64,000 nt of DNA from Albirhodobacter sp048262715 (lineage in GTDB: Bacteria; Pseudomonadota; Alphaproteobacteria; Rhodobacterales; Rhodobacteraceae), in contig JBLXEV010000010.1 of assembly GCA_048262715.1 (NCBI GenBank), positions 62,001 to 126,000 on the forward strand, in the 5' to 3' direction. The number at the start of each line of letters is the position of its first letter. Position 1 is the first letter of the stretch. Made by a program: the position numbers and the translations under genes. Below, one piece after another: positions 25,294 to 33,270 of this stretch. The notes under the pieces were generated by a model, which saw only the letters and a program-made list of their open reading frames with translations, was not told the origin of the DNA and did no database searches.

Positions 25294-25581
25294 TTAGGAG
25301 AGCGCCGCGCCGAGCTGCATCGCGAGGCCCATATTGCCATCGACGGAGAGCTTGCCCGTCATGAAAGCTGCGGTCGGATTGACATCGCCGTTGAGCATCC
25401 CTTGGAAAGTCTCTGCCGAGGCAGTCAGGGTGACCTCTGCGTCGTCATCGCCTGCGCGCGCGCCATCGGAATCAATAATGATCGAGCCTTCGTCTTTGAT
25501 GACGAATTTTGCGGTGGACAAGAAACCGCCCGGCATTTTGGCGTTGAGGGCGGCGACGGCGGTGTCAATGGCAGTGCTCAT
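25294..25581 (-). CDS. SCP2 sterol-binding domain protein
   Basis: A 95-aa protein made only of an SCP2 lipid-binding fold (PF02036): AKFVIKDEGSIIID, DAEVTLTASAETFQGMLNGD and LSVDGNMGLAMQLGAAL are the typical strands and C-terminal helix. SCP2 domains bind hydrophobic ligands such as fatty acyl chains. It is 3 bp upstream of the hydrolase gene, which may use the same lipid class. Length and start are normal for this short bacterial group. Confidence 0.9.
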   Translation of the reverse strand: MSTAIDTAVAALNAKMPGGFLSTAKFVIKDEGSIIIDSDGARAGDDDAEVTLTASAETFQGMLNGDVNPTAAFMTGKLSVDGNMGLAMQLGAALS

Positions 25582-25669
25582 GGAAGTCTCCGATAGTTAA
25601 AAAACGGTGATGGCTGGATTGTGAGAAAGCAGCTCTCGCAATCTCCGGCCTTTGAGTTACAACATAGTT

Positions 25670-26314
25670 ATGATCAAGCGTCGCGCCCATAACAAATGTG
25701 CCGTCACGGCATTTCTTCTTCTGCTCGGGGGTTCCGTTGGGGCAGGGCTGGTGGATGTTCCAGTTTTGCCGTCGGGGGGAACTGGTGCGGGCGCGCTTTT
25801 TGCGCAGGAAATACAAGATCCTAAAGCATCTGAGGGCTCTGATCCGCTTGCGGGCTGGTTTGCGGAATTGGCAGACCCAGACTATGCAGGCTGGGCGCGC
25901 GCGCAGGCCGATATCGAGCGGGAATGGTCGAAATCCGGCTCTGCGGCGATGGATCTGATGTTGATGCGTGCCGAGCAGGATCTGGATGAGGGCGATCTGG
26001 AGAGCGCGATTGAAGACCTCACCGCGCTGACCGACCATGCGCCGGACTTCGCGGCGGGGTTTGCCGCACGCGGTGTTGCCTATTATATGGCAGGCGATCA
26101 TGGCCCTGCGCTGCGGGATCTCGCACAGGCGGTGGCCCTGGAGCCGCGTCATTTCGGGGCGCTCGGGTTGACGGGGCAAATTTACGAGGAAATGGGGCAG
26201 GAGGCCCGCGCGATGGTGGCCTATTCGGCCTCCTTCGCGATTAACCCACATCAGCAAGACGTGGCGGATGCCATTGCGCGCATCAAAAAATCACAAGAGG
26301 GCACGGCGCTCTAA
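25670..26314 (+). CDS. Secreted TPR-repeat protein
   Basis: A 214-aa protein with a probable signal peptide (MIKRRAHNKCAVTAFLLLLG, then a hydrophobic stretch and ALFAQ near residues 40-44) and three TPR units between residues 95 and 205: DLMLMRAEQDLDEGDLESAI, FAAGFAARGVAYYMAGDHGP and FGALGLTGQIYEEMGQEARA. TPR proteins mediate protein contacts; the partner is unknown. The frame opens at a TTG (25652), but the ATG at 25670 starts the signal peptide. The helicase gene follows after 38 bp on the same strand. Confidence 0.85.
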   Translation: MIKRRAHNKCAVTAFLLLLGGSVGAGLVDVPVLPSGGTGAGALFAQEIQDPKASEGSDPLAGWFAELADPDYAGWARAQADIEREWSKSGSAAMDLMLMRAEQDLDEGDLESAIEDLTALTDHAPDFAAGFAARGVAYYMAGDHGPALRDLAQAVALEPRHFGALGLTGQIYEEMGQEARAMVAYSASFAINPHQQDVADAIARIKKSQEGTAL

Positions 26315-26352
26315 GCGCGTCCCGTGGCAATTTCACAGAGTCGAGGCAGGAA

Positions 26353-29208
26353 ATGACGGGGCGGATCACGGCCGTTTTGGGGCCGACCAACACCGGCAAA
26401 ACGCATTACGCGATCGAGCGAATGCTGGCGCATCGCAGCGGAATCATCGGCTTGCCGCTGCGGCTTTTGGCGCGGGAGGTCTATGACCGGATCGTCAAGG
26501 CGCGCGGCCCGTCTTGCGTGGCGCTGGTGACGGGCGAGGAGCGGATCGTGCCGGAGCGCACCCAATATTGGGTCTGCACGACGGAGGCGATGCCCGAGGG
26601 GTTGGGCGCGGATTTCTTGGCGCTGGACGAGATCCAGCTCTGCGCGGACCCTGAGCGGGGGCATGTGTTCACGGATCGCTTGCTCAATAAACGCGGCTGG
26701 CATGAGACCTTGCTGCTGGGCTCGGAGACAATGCGCCCCGCGATTGCCGCGCTGGTGCCGGGCGTGCAATTCACCCGCCGCGAGCGGTTTTCCGAGCTGA
26801 GCTATGCGGGATCGAAGAAAACCTCGCGGATGCCTGCGCGCTCTGCCATCGTCGGCTTCTCGGTGGATAACGTCTATGCGATTGCGGAACTCCTGCGCCG
26901 TCAGAAGGGCGGGGCGGCGGTGGTAATGGGCGCGCTCAGCCCGCGCACCCGCAATGCGCAGGTCGAACTCTACCAAAACGGCGACGTGGATTACCTCGTT
27001 GCGACCGATGCCATCGGCATGGGGCTCAATCTTGATATTGAACATGTTGCATTTTCAGCAACATCCAAATTTGATGGCCGCCGGATGCGACATCTTTTCC
27101 CACATGAATTGGGGCAGATTGCGGGGCGTGCAGGGCGGCATACACAGGATGGCACCTTCGGTGTGACGGGCGAGGCGAGCCCGCTAATTCCAGAGGTTGT
27201 GGAGGCCGTCGAGAACCACCGTTTCGCCCCGATCCAACGCTTGCAATGGCGCAATCCACGGCTTGAATTTGGCACCGTGCCGCGCCTGATTGCCAGCCTG
27301 GAAGATAGCCCGAGCCATGAGTTATTGACCAAAGGGCGTGAGGCGGATGACCTTATCGCACTGAAAACGCTATCAGAATTTCCTGAGATCGCAGATCGGA
27401 TCTGCCATCCCGCCGATGTGAAGCTGCTGTGGGATGTCTGCCGGATTCCCGACTTCCGCTCGATCTCGGGCGCGGAACATGCAACGCTCCTCGCGCGGAT
27501 TTTCGGCTTCTTGCAGAGTGGCAAAGGCATCCCGTCGGACTGGCTCGCGGGGCAGATTGCGCGCATTGATAAGCCGCTTGGGGATATCGATGCGCTCTCC
27601 AAACGTCTCGCTTTTATCCGCACTTGGACGTATGTTGCGCAACGCAAAGGCTGGGTCGATGACGAAAGCCATTGGCGCGACGAGACGCGCGCGGTAGAAG
27701 ATCGCCTGTCAGATGCGCTACATGGTGCTCTGACCCAACGATTTGTGGACCGGCGCACGTCAGTGCTGTTGCGGCGGCTCAAGCAGAAGGAGACCCTCGT
27801 GGCCGAGGTGAACGATAAGGGCGAAGTGACGGTAGAAGGCGAATTTGCTGGCCGTCTTAATGGGTTCCGTTTCCAATTGGACGGGACCAACTCGCCCGAC
27901 GAGGCGAAAATGCTGGCGCGGGCGGCGTATGAAGCGCTCAAGCCAGAGCTGAGCTTGCGGGCGGATCGATTCTATAACGCTCCCGACACAGAGATGGATT
28001 TCACCGAGCAAGGTGGCCTGATGTGGGGCGAGATCGCGCTGGGTAAGCTGGTCAAGGGCGGTGATCCGCTCAAACCGGCTGTTGAGGCCTTCGTCGATGA
28101 GGAAGCTGGGCCGGAGGTGGCCGAGAAGGTCAAACGCCGTCTGCAGCATTTCATCGACCGCAAGGTTGCGTCCTTGTTCGAGCCGCTGCTCGCGATGTCG
28201 CGCGACGAAGCGCTGACAGGTCTGGCGCGGGGCTTTGCCTTCCGCTTGGTCGAAGCGATGGGCATCTTGCCGCGCGAAGGCGTGGCGGCTGAGGTCAAAG
28301 AGCTTGATCAAGAGGCCCGTGGCAGCCTGCGCAAGCATGGCGTGCGCTTTGGCCAATACACGATCTTCCAGCAGCAATTGCTGAAACCCGCCCCTACGCG
28401 CCTGCGCCTCGTGCTGCATTCGCTCTGGGCAGGCCTGCAAGAATTCCCCGAAAGCCCGCCCCCGGGTCTGGTGACGATCCCGAATATCACCGAGGTCGAG
28501 CCGATTGCCTACACGCTGTCGGGCTATCGCCAATCGGGCGCGCGTGCGATTCGGATTGATATGCTGGAGCGGCTCGCCGATATCCTGCGCGGCCAAGATA
28601 GCCGTGGCGGGTTTGAAGCGATCCCTGACATGCTCTCGATCACGGGCATGACGCTGGAGCAATTCGCAGATCTGATGGGCGGTTTGGGCTATAAGGCGGA
28701 GCGCGGTGAGCGGGTGAAGGTGAAGGCAGCGGAAGCGCCTGCGCCTGTTGCTGCCCCCGCTGAGCCGACGGAAGGCTCATCCAACCCGATTCCAGAGGAA
28801 GAATCGCCTCTGGCGGCGGCGGCTGCGCCTGAAGCTGCTGCGGTGGACGAGACGGCTGAAGCGGCTGAAGCGGCACCGGAGATGGAAGTCTTCTACAGCT
28901 TCACATGGGCTCCGCGCCCGCGTGGTGGCCAAGGGGATCGTGGCAACCGCCGCGACGGTGGCCGTGAAGGCAACCGTGAAGGTGGTGAGCGCAAACAAGG
29001 CGGCGCCCCGCGCGGCGATAAGCCTGCGGGCAACCGTGGCGAGCGCAAGCAGGGCGGCGGCAAGCCGCGCGGCAAAGACGGCAAAGATGGCCGGAAGGGC
29101 AAGACCGAGAATACCTATCACTTCGAGGCCCGCCCGCCGAAGAAGGAAAAGCCGATTGATCCGGATAACCCCTTCGCCGTTCTGATGGCGCTGAAAGACA
29201 AAAAATAA
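26353..29208 (+). CDS. SUV3-like DExH RNA helicase
   Basis: A 951-aa superfamily 2 helicase resembling mitochondrial SUV3, the partner of polynucleotide phosphorylase in the mitochondrial degradosome. Motif I is GPTNTGKTH (residues 10-18), motif II DEIQ (92-95), motif VI QIAGRAGR (255-262), and GMGLNLDIEHVAFSATSKFDG is a SUV3-like segment. A long C-terminal region ends with an Ala/Glu-rich linker (about 790-855) and an Arg/Gly/Lys-rich tail (about 855-925), typical of RNA-binding disorder. The S4 gene follows after 3 bp. RNA unwinding for decay or ribosome work is inferred. Confidence 0.9.
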   Translation: MTGRITAVLGPTNTGKTHYAIERMLAHRSGIIGLPLRLLAREVYDRIVKARGPSCVALVTGEERIVPERTQYWVCTTEAMPEGLGADFLALDEIQLCADPERGHVFTDRLLNKRGWHETLLLGSETMRPAIAALVPGVQFTRRERFSELSYAGSKKTSRMPARSAIVGFSVDNVYAIAELLRRQKGGAAVVMGALSPRTRNAQVELYQNGDVDYLVATDAIGMGLNLDIEHVAFSATSKFDGRRMRHLFPHELGQIAGRAGRHTQDGTFGVTGEASPLIPEVVEAVENHRFAPIQRLQWRNPRLEFGTVPRLIASLEDSPSHELLTKGREADDLIALKTLSEFPEIADRICHPADVKLLWDVCRIPDFRSISGAEHATLLARIFGFLQSGKGIPSDWLAGQIARIDKPLGDIDALSKRLAFIRTWTYVAQRKGWVDDESHWRDETRAVEDRLSDALHGALTQRFVDRRTSVLLRRLKQKETLVAEVNDKGEVTVEGEFAGRLNGFRFQLDGTNSPDEAKMLARAAYEALKPELSLRADRFYNAPDTEMDFTEQGGLMWGEIALGKLVKGGDPLKPAVEAFVDEEAGPEVAEKVKRRLQHFIDRKVASLFEPLLAMSRDEALTGLARGFAFRLVEAMGILPREGVAAEVKELDQEARGSLRKHGVRFGQYTIFQQQLLKPAPTRLRLVLHSLWAGLQEFPESPPPGLVTIPNITEVEPIAYTLSGYRQSGARAIRIDMLERLADILRGQDSRGGFEAIPDMLSITGMTLEQFADLMGGLGYKAERGERVKVKAAEAPAPVAAPAEPTEGSSNPIPEEESPLAAAAAPEAAAVDETAEAAEAAPEMEVFYSFTWAPRPRGGQGDRGNRRDGGREGNREGGERKQGGAPRGDKPAGNRGERKQGGGKPRGKDGKDGRKGKTENTYHFEARPPKKEKPIDPDNPFAVLMALKDKK

Positions 29209-29211
29209 GCG

Positions 29212-29574
29212 ATGCGCGAGCGTCTGCGAAAAGGGAAAGCCGTGCCCCCAAAGGGTGCGGCTTTGCCTATTGAGGAAACGATACGCCTCGATAAGTGGTT
29301 GTTTTTCGCGCGGTTTTTTAAGTCGCGTGGTTTGGCTGCGGGGGCTGTCAGCGCGAATGCGGTGCGGGTGAACGGCACCCATGCGGGCCGCGCTTCCAAG
29401 GCGGTGGGGCCAGGGGATGTGTTGACCTTCGTGATGGGCGGCGAGGTTCGGGTCGTCAAAGTGCTCGCCTGTGGCGCGCGGCGGGGATCGGCGACCGAGG
29501 CGCGCCGTCTCTATGCGTGGGTTTCTGAGATGCCGGACGATTGGACGCGCGCGGAATGGGAAGCTGCGGATTGA
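29212..29574 (+). CDS. S4-domain RNA-binding protein (HslR/Hsp15 type)
   Basis: A 120-aa protein with an S4 domain between residues 20 and 85 (ETIRLDKWLFFARFFKSRGL, then NAVRVNGTHAGRASKAVGPGD). E. coli Hsp15 binds 50S subunits with stalled nascent chains, and the family is heat-inducible there. It starts 3 bp after the helicase stop, so both are surely on one message, giving an RNA-metabolism pair. The basic N-terminus (MRERLRKGKAV) suggests RNA contact. Confidence 0.9.
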   Translation: MRERLRKGKAVPPKGAALPIEETIRLDKWLFFARFFKSRGLAAGAVSANAVRVNGTHAGRASKAVGPGDVLTFVMGGEVRVVKVLACGARRGSATEARRLYAWVSEMPDDWTRAEWEAAD

Positions 29575-29771
29575 GCCTGCGGTGGCGAGGCTGTGCGACT
29601 GACAGGGCAGGGGCGCTATGCGCAAACTGTTCTGCCTGTGCGGTGGATCGGCGAACGCCCGTCCTGCGCGCGCGCGGATCGTCGCATGGCTTCCTTTGTT
29701 GCAAGCGCACGCTTGAATGATGCCGCGCACGCGGCTAGGTAGTCCCGAACATCCTTCAGACGGGTACGAAA

Positions 29772-30110
29772 ATGACCTATGTCGTGACCGACAATTGTAT
29801 CGCCTGCAAATTCACCGATTGCGTGGAAGTTTGCCCCGTGGATTGCTTCTACGAGGGGGAAAACACGCTGGTGATCCACCCCGATGAATGCATCGATTGC
29901 GGTGTCTGCGAACCGGAATGCCCTGCCGACGCGATCCGTCCGGATACCGAGCCGGGGATGGATGTCTGGGTTGAGTTCAACCGCAAATATTCCGAGCTGT
30001 GGCCGGTGATTACGCAGAAGAAAGATCCTCTGCCCGATCATGAGAAGCACGATGGCGAAGCGGGCAAACTGGAGAAATACTTCTCCGAGAAGCCGGGCGC
30101 TGGCGATTGA
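29772..30110 (+). CDS. fdxA: Seven-iron ferredoxin
   Basis: A 112-aa bacterial [3Fe-4S][4Fe-4S] ferredoxin. The first cluster region is DNCIACKFTDCVEVCPVDCF (Cys9, 12, 17, 21, 25), the second CIDCGVCEPECP. The C-terminal extension of about 50 residues is normal for the FdxA type of alphaproteobacteria. It shuttles electrons in the cytosol. The fdxA-carD order is common in this group. TTGAAT at 29714 with TAGGTA 17 bp later is a weak candidate promoter. Confidence 0.95.
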   Translation: MTYVVTDNCIACKFTDCVEVCPVDCFYEGENTLVIHPDECIDCGVCEPECPADAIRPDTEPGMDVWVEFNRKYSELWPVITQKKDPLPDHEKHDGEAGKLEKYFSEKPGAGD

Positions 30111-30287
30111 TGAGACCGCGTCGTGGCGCGCCTATGGCGCGTCACTGATGGCGAGATGGCCGCGAATCACGCGGCCTTTCCGGCGTAGGTTGGGGTTGCG
30201 AATCAGCCGCGTGACAGGGTTTTGTCCTGCGCGCGGCGTCAAACGGCTCCGCTGTTCGGGAAATATCCTACACCAACTCGTGAAAAG

Positions 30288-30315
30288 GCCCATTTTTCGT
30301 CTAATTTTAATGGGC
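30288..30315 (+). terminator. Hairpin after fdxA
   Basis: GCCCATT (30288-30294) and AATGGGC (30309-30315) form a 7-bp stem with a 14-base AT-rich loop, 178 bp after fdxA. No T-run follows, so a terminator role is doubtful. The sequence 30111-30287 shows no gene. Confidence 0.35.
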
Positions 30316-30353
30316 TGAGTGACGATCCTCTTACCATGCAAGCTGGCTGCGCT

Positions 30354-30381
30354 TTGAACGGGGCCTTTTTCGTGCTATATT
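30354..30381 (+). promoter_or_regulatory. Candidate housekeeping promoter of carD
   Basis: TTGAAC (30354-30359), 16-bp spacer, TATATT (30376-30381). This is the best sigma-70-like pair in the fdxA-carD gap and would give carD a leader of about 150 nt. Confidence 0.6.
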
Positions 30382-30541
30382 ATCGTTACAAAGGAATACG
30401 GACCTGCTGACCCTTGCGGACGCTGCTCGCTCGCACAGGCACACACTCTGGCGCTTTTGACACCGAACTCGGCCCGTAGCCCGTGCCGATTTGGTGTTTT
30501 ATGCGCTCGATTGTCGGGTTCATTCGTGAGGATGCGACTGA

Positions 30542-31054
30542 ATGACCAAGACCAAAAAATCCGATTTCCACCCTGATCAATTCGTAGTCTACCCTGCGCA
30601 TGGCGTCGGCAAGATCCTGCAAATTGAAGAGCAAGAGATCGCCGGACTGCGTATGGAGCTGTTTGTTATTTCCTTCGAGAAGGACAAGATGACGCTCCGC
30701 GTGCCAACCGCGAAGGCCACTGAGATTGGCATGCGCGAATTGAGCTCGCCGGATGTGGTGACCAAAGCGCTCGAGACCCTCAAGGGTAAAGCCCGCGTCA
30801 AGCGCGCCATGTGGTCGCGCCGCGCGCAGGAATACGAGCAAAAGATCAACTCGGGCGACCTTCTGTCCATCGCAGAAGTCGTGCGCGATCTGCATCGCTC
30901 GGATGACCAGCGTGAGCAAAGCTATTCGGAGCGTCAACTCTATGAGGCGGCACTCGAGCGCCTGACCCGCGAAGTCGCGGCTGTTTTGGGCGCCGATGAA
31001 GCTGGTGCGCAAAAGAAGGTTGGCGATGTGCTGGGCGGCCGTGTCGCCGCGTGA
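30542..31054 (+). CDS. carD: CarD-family transcriptional regulator
   Basis: A 170-aa protein. Residues 1-60 form the RNA-polymerase-interacting (RID) Tudor-like domain (FVVYPAHGVGKILQIEEQEI), and the rest is the helical DNA-binding part. CarD binds the beta subunit and stabilises open complexes; in Rhodobacter it acts at many housekeeping promoters, especially those lacking a conserved -7 T. GAGGA lies 10 bp before the ATG. Terminator directly after. Confidence 0.95.
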   Translation: MTKTKKSDFHPDQFVVYPAHGVGKILQIEEQEIAGLRMELFVISFEKDKMTLRVPTAKATEIGMRELSSPDVVTKALETLKGKARVKRAMWSRRAQEYEQKINSGDLLSIAEVVRDLHRSDDQREQSYSERQLYEAALERLTREVAAVLGADEAGAQKKVGDVLGGRVAA

Positions 31055-31088
31055 TCGGTTGATCTCTGCACTTGCTATAGAATGATAC

Positions 31089-31115
31089 AAAAGGCCGCGC
31101 TCAGCGCGGCCTTTT
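31089..31115. terminator. Bidirectional terminator carD / Kef antiporter
   Basis: A perfect 12-bp stem AAAAGGCCGCGC / GCGCGGCCTTTT with a TCA loop. A-rich on the left and T-rich on the right, so suited to both convergent genes. Confidence 0.92.
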
Positions 31116-31160
31116 GGGTTTATGGCGTGAGATGATGCGAGGAGCCGCGGGCGAGGGGGC

Positions 31161-33026
31161 TCAGCTCCTCCCCAACTCGCTGTCCTCAACGCTTGACGCC
31201 GCGCCCTGCCTGTTCGCCATCAGCGCGCTTTCCATCTCACTGTTAAGTTGGCGCGAGAGGCTGACGTAATCCGCATTCTGATCGAGCGGGACGCCGGGTT
31301 TCCAAACCTTTGCGAGATCGCGCACGCCTGCGCGGTCCATTTTGAAGAACATCTTCTCAACTTCCGCTGCCTCGAATTCCGATAGGCCAACGTTCTCGAG
31401 CACATAGCGTGCGGCGCGCAGCGAGCTATCGAACATCTCGCGGATAATGTCGTCTGCGCCCGCGGCATAAAGCTCGAACACATGCAGCCTGTCCCGTGCG
31501 CGCGCGATGATGTGCAAATCGGGCCGCAGGCGGCGGGCATAGGCGACCAGCCGCGTGATCGAGGCCTTGTCATCAAGGCAAACCACCAGCACCGTTGCCT
31601 TTTCGATCCCCGCCGCCGCCAGTAGATCCGGCCGCGTTGGATCGCCGTAATAGCCTTTGAACCCGTATTTCCGCATCAGCTGAATCGTATTCAGATCCGC
31701 ATCAAGAACCGTGGTTTTAAACCCTGTCATTGTCACCATGCGGTTTACCACTTGGCCGAACCGGCCCACGCCAGCAATGATCACCTGCTGCTGGTCGTCG
31801 ATCTCATCGGCCTCTGCCGCTTCTTCGTCGCGCAGATGCCGCGCGATCACATCTTGCAGCAGAAACAGGAGTGGTGTGATCAGCATTGAGAGTGCGATCA
31901 CAAGCAGCACGACCTCTGCGAGGTGCTTAGGCAGAATATATTGTGCCACCGCGAAGGAGACGAGCACGAAGCCGAATTCCCCCGCCTGCGCAAGTGAGAG
32001 GGTGAAGAGAACGCGGTCGCGGGGCTTGAGTTTGAAGGTCACGCCGAGCGCGTAGAGCACCCCCGCCTTCAGGCCAACAAGCGCAATCACCATGCCAATC
32101 ACCAGCGCGGGCTCCGCCATCAGCGTGCCGAAATTCATCCCCGCGCCAACGGTGATGAAAAACAGCCCCAGAAGCAGCCCTTTGAAAGGCGCGATATCGC
32201 TTTCCAACTCGTGACGGAATTCACTATCGGCCAACACCACCCCCGCAAGGAAGGTGCCAAGCGCGGGGGAGAGGCCCACAAGCGTCATCAAGAAAGCGAT
32301 GCCGACGACAATTGCCAAGGCAAGTGCGGTGTTCACCTCGCGCAGCCGCGCCATATGCACGAAGCGGAAGGCGGGTTTGAACAGGAAATGCCCTGCGAGC
32401 ACAACCCCGACCACAGCCGCGATGGTGACAAGCGTGACGCCCCAGCCCGGTAGGCTCTCGATCAGCCGCCCCGCTGCGGTTTCGGGCGTTTCTTTGGCGA
32501 GAGCGCGTGCGCCAGGCGAGGCCAGCAGCGGCATCAGCGCTAGCATCGGGATCACGGCAATATCTTGCATCAAGAGCACAGAAAACGATGATCGCCCGCC
32601 CGCGGTGGACATCAGCTTTTTCTCATCCAGCGTTTGCAGCACGATCGCCGTTGAGGAGAGCGAGAAGATCATCCCAAGCGCCAGCGCGACACGTATATCT
32701 TGCCCCAGAGCCATGGCTGTGGCCGACACCAGCGCCATCGTCAGCAAAACCTGCGCCCCGCCCAAACCCAGCAGCTTGTCGCGCATCGCCCAAAGCGCGC
32801 GCGGCTCCATCTCCAACCCGATGAGGAACAGCATCATCACAACGCCAAATTCTGCGAAATGCTGCAGGTCGTGCATTTCTGATCCGACGAAACCGAAGAC
32901 CGGTCCGATCAGAATCCCCGCGCCCAGATAGCCCAATACCGATCCCAGCCCAAGGCGTTTGGAGATCGGCACGGCGATGACCATCGCCAGAAGGTAGAGC
33001 GTGGCTTGAGAGAGAAATCCATCCAT
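31161..33026 (-). CDS. Kef-type cation:proton antiporter (CPA2) with TrkA-N domain
   Basis: A 621-aa monovalent-cation:proton antiporter-2 protein resembling KefB/KefC. Residues 1 to about 385 hold 12-13 membrane segments of the Na/H exchanger type, including LGYLGAGILIGP and FSLSSTAIVLQTLDEK. From about residue 405 comes a cytosolic TrkA-N/RCK domain with the NAD-binding GVGRFGQVVNRMV. In E. coli such proteins release K+ when glutathione adducts bind; gor elsewhere in this window makes the glutathione link plausible but unproven. It has no kefG/kefF-type neighbour. Confidence 0.92.
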   Translation of the reverse strand: MDGFLSQATLYLLAMVIAVPISKRLGLGSVLGYLGAGILIGPVFGFVGSEMHDLQHFAEFGVVMMLFLIGLEMEPRALWAMRDKLLGLGGAQVLLTMALVSATAMALGQDIRVALALGMIFSLSSTAIVLQTLDEKKLMSTAGGRSSFSVLLMQDIAVIPMLALMPLLASPGARALAKETPETAAGRLIESLPGWGVTLVTIAAVVGVVLAGHFLFKPAFRFVHMARLREVNTALALAIVVGIAFLMTLVGLSPALGTFLAGVVLADSEFRHELESDIAPFKGLLLGLFFITVGAGMNFGTLMAEPALVIGMVIALVGLKAGVLYALGVTFKLKPRDRVLFTLSLAQAGEFGFVLVSFAVAQYILPKHLAEVVLLVIALSMLITPLLFLLQDVIARHLRDEEAAEADEIDDQQQVIIAGVGRFGQVVNRMVTMTGFKTTVLDADLNTIQLMRKYGFKGYYGDPTRPDLLAAAGIEKATVLVVCLDDKASITRLVAYARRLRPDLHIIARARDRLHVFELYAAGADDIIREMFDSSLRAARYVLENVGLSEFEAAEVEKMFFKMDRAGVRDLAKVWKPGVPLDQNADYVSLSRQLNSEMESALMANRQGAASSVEDSELGRS

Positions 33027-33171
33027 CGTTACGGGAGGCCTTTATGCGTGCCCAGAGGGCATTGGGTTGGGTAACAGGCGAGAGGGTGGGAGCTGCGGGA
33101 AACCGCGTTCTATCTACGCTAAAGCGCGAGGGGCGTATCTCCAAGCATTGAGCGCGCTGCGGGGTGAAAAA

Positions 33172-33189
33172 GCCCGCAGATTTGCGGGC
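33172..33189 (-). terminator. Terminator of the 1310-aa protein gene
   Basis: On the minus strand GCCCGCA / TGCGGGC form a 7-bp stem followed by TTTTTC; 81 bp after the stop codon at 33271. Confidence 0.85.
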
Positions 33190-33270
33190 GTTCTCAGGTC
33201 GTCGAGTTCAAGGGAGGGGCTCGTTTGGTCGCGCGAATTGGGGGATTGCGCGGCCATCGCCCTCATGGGG

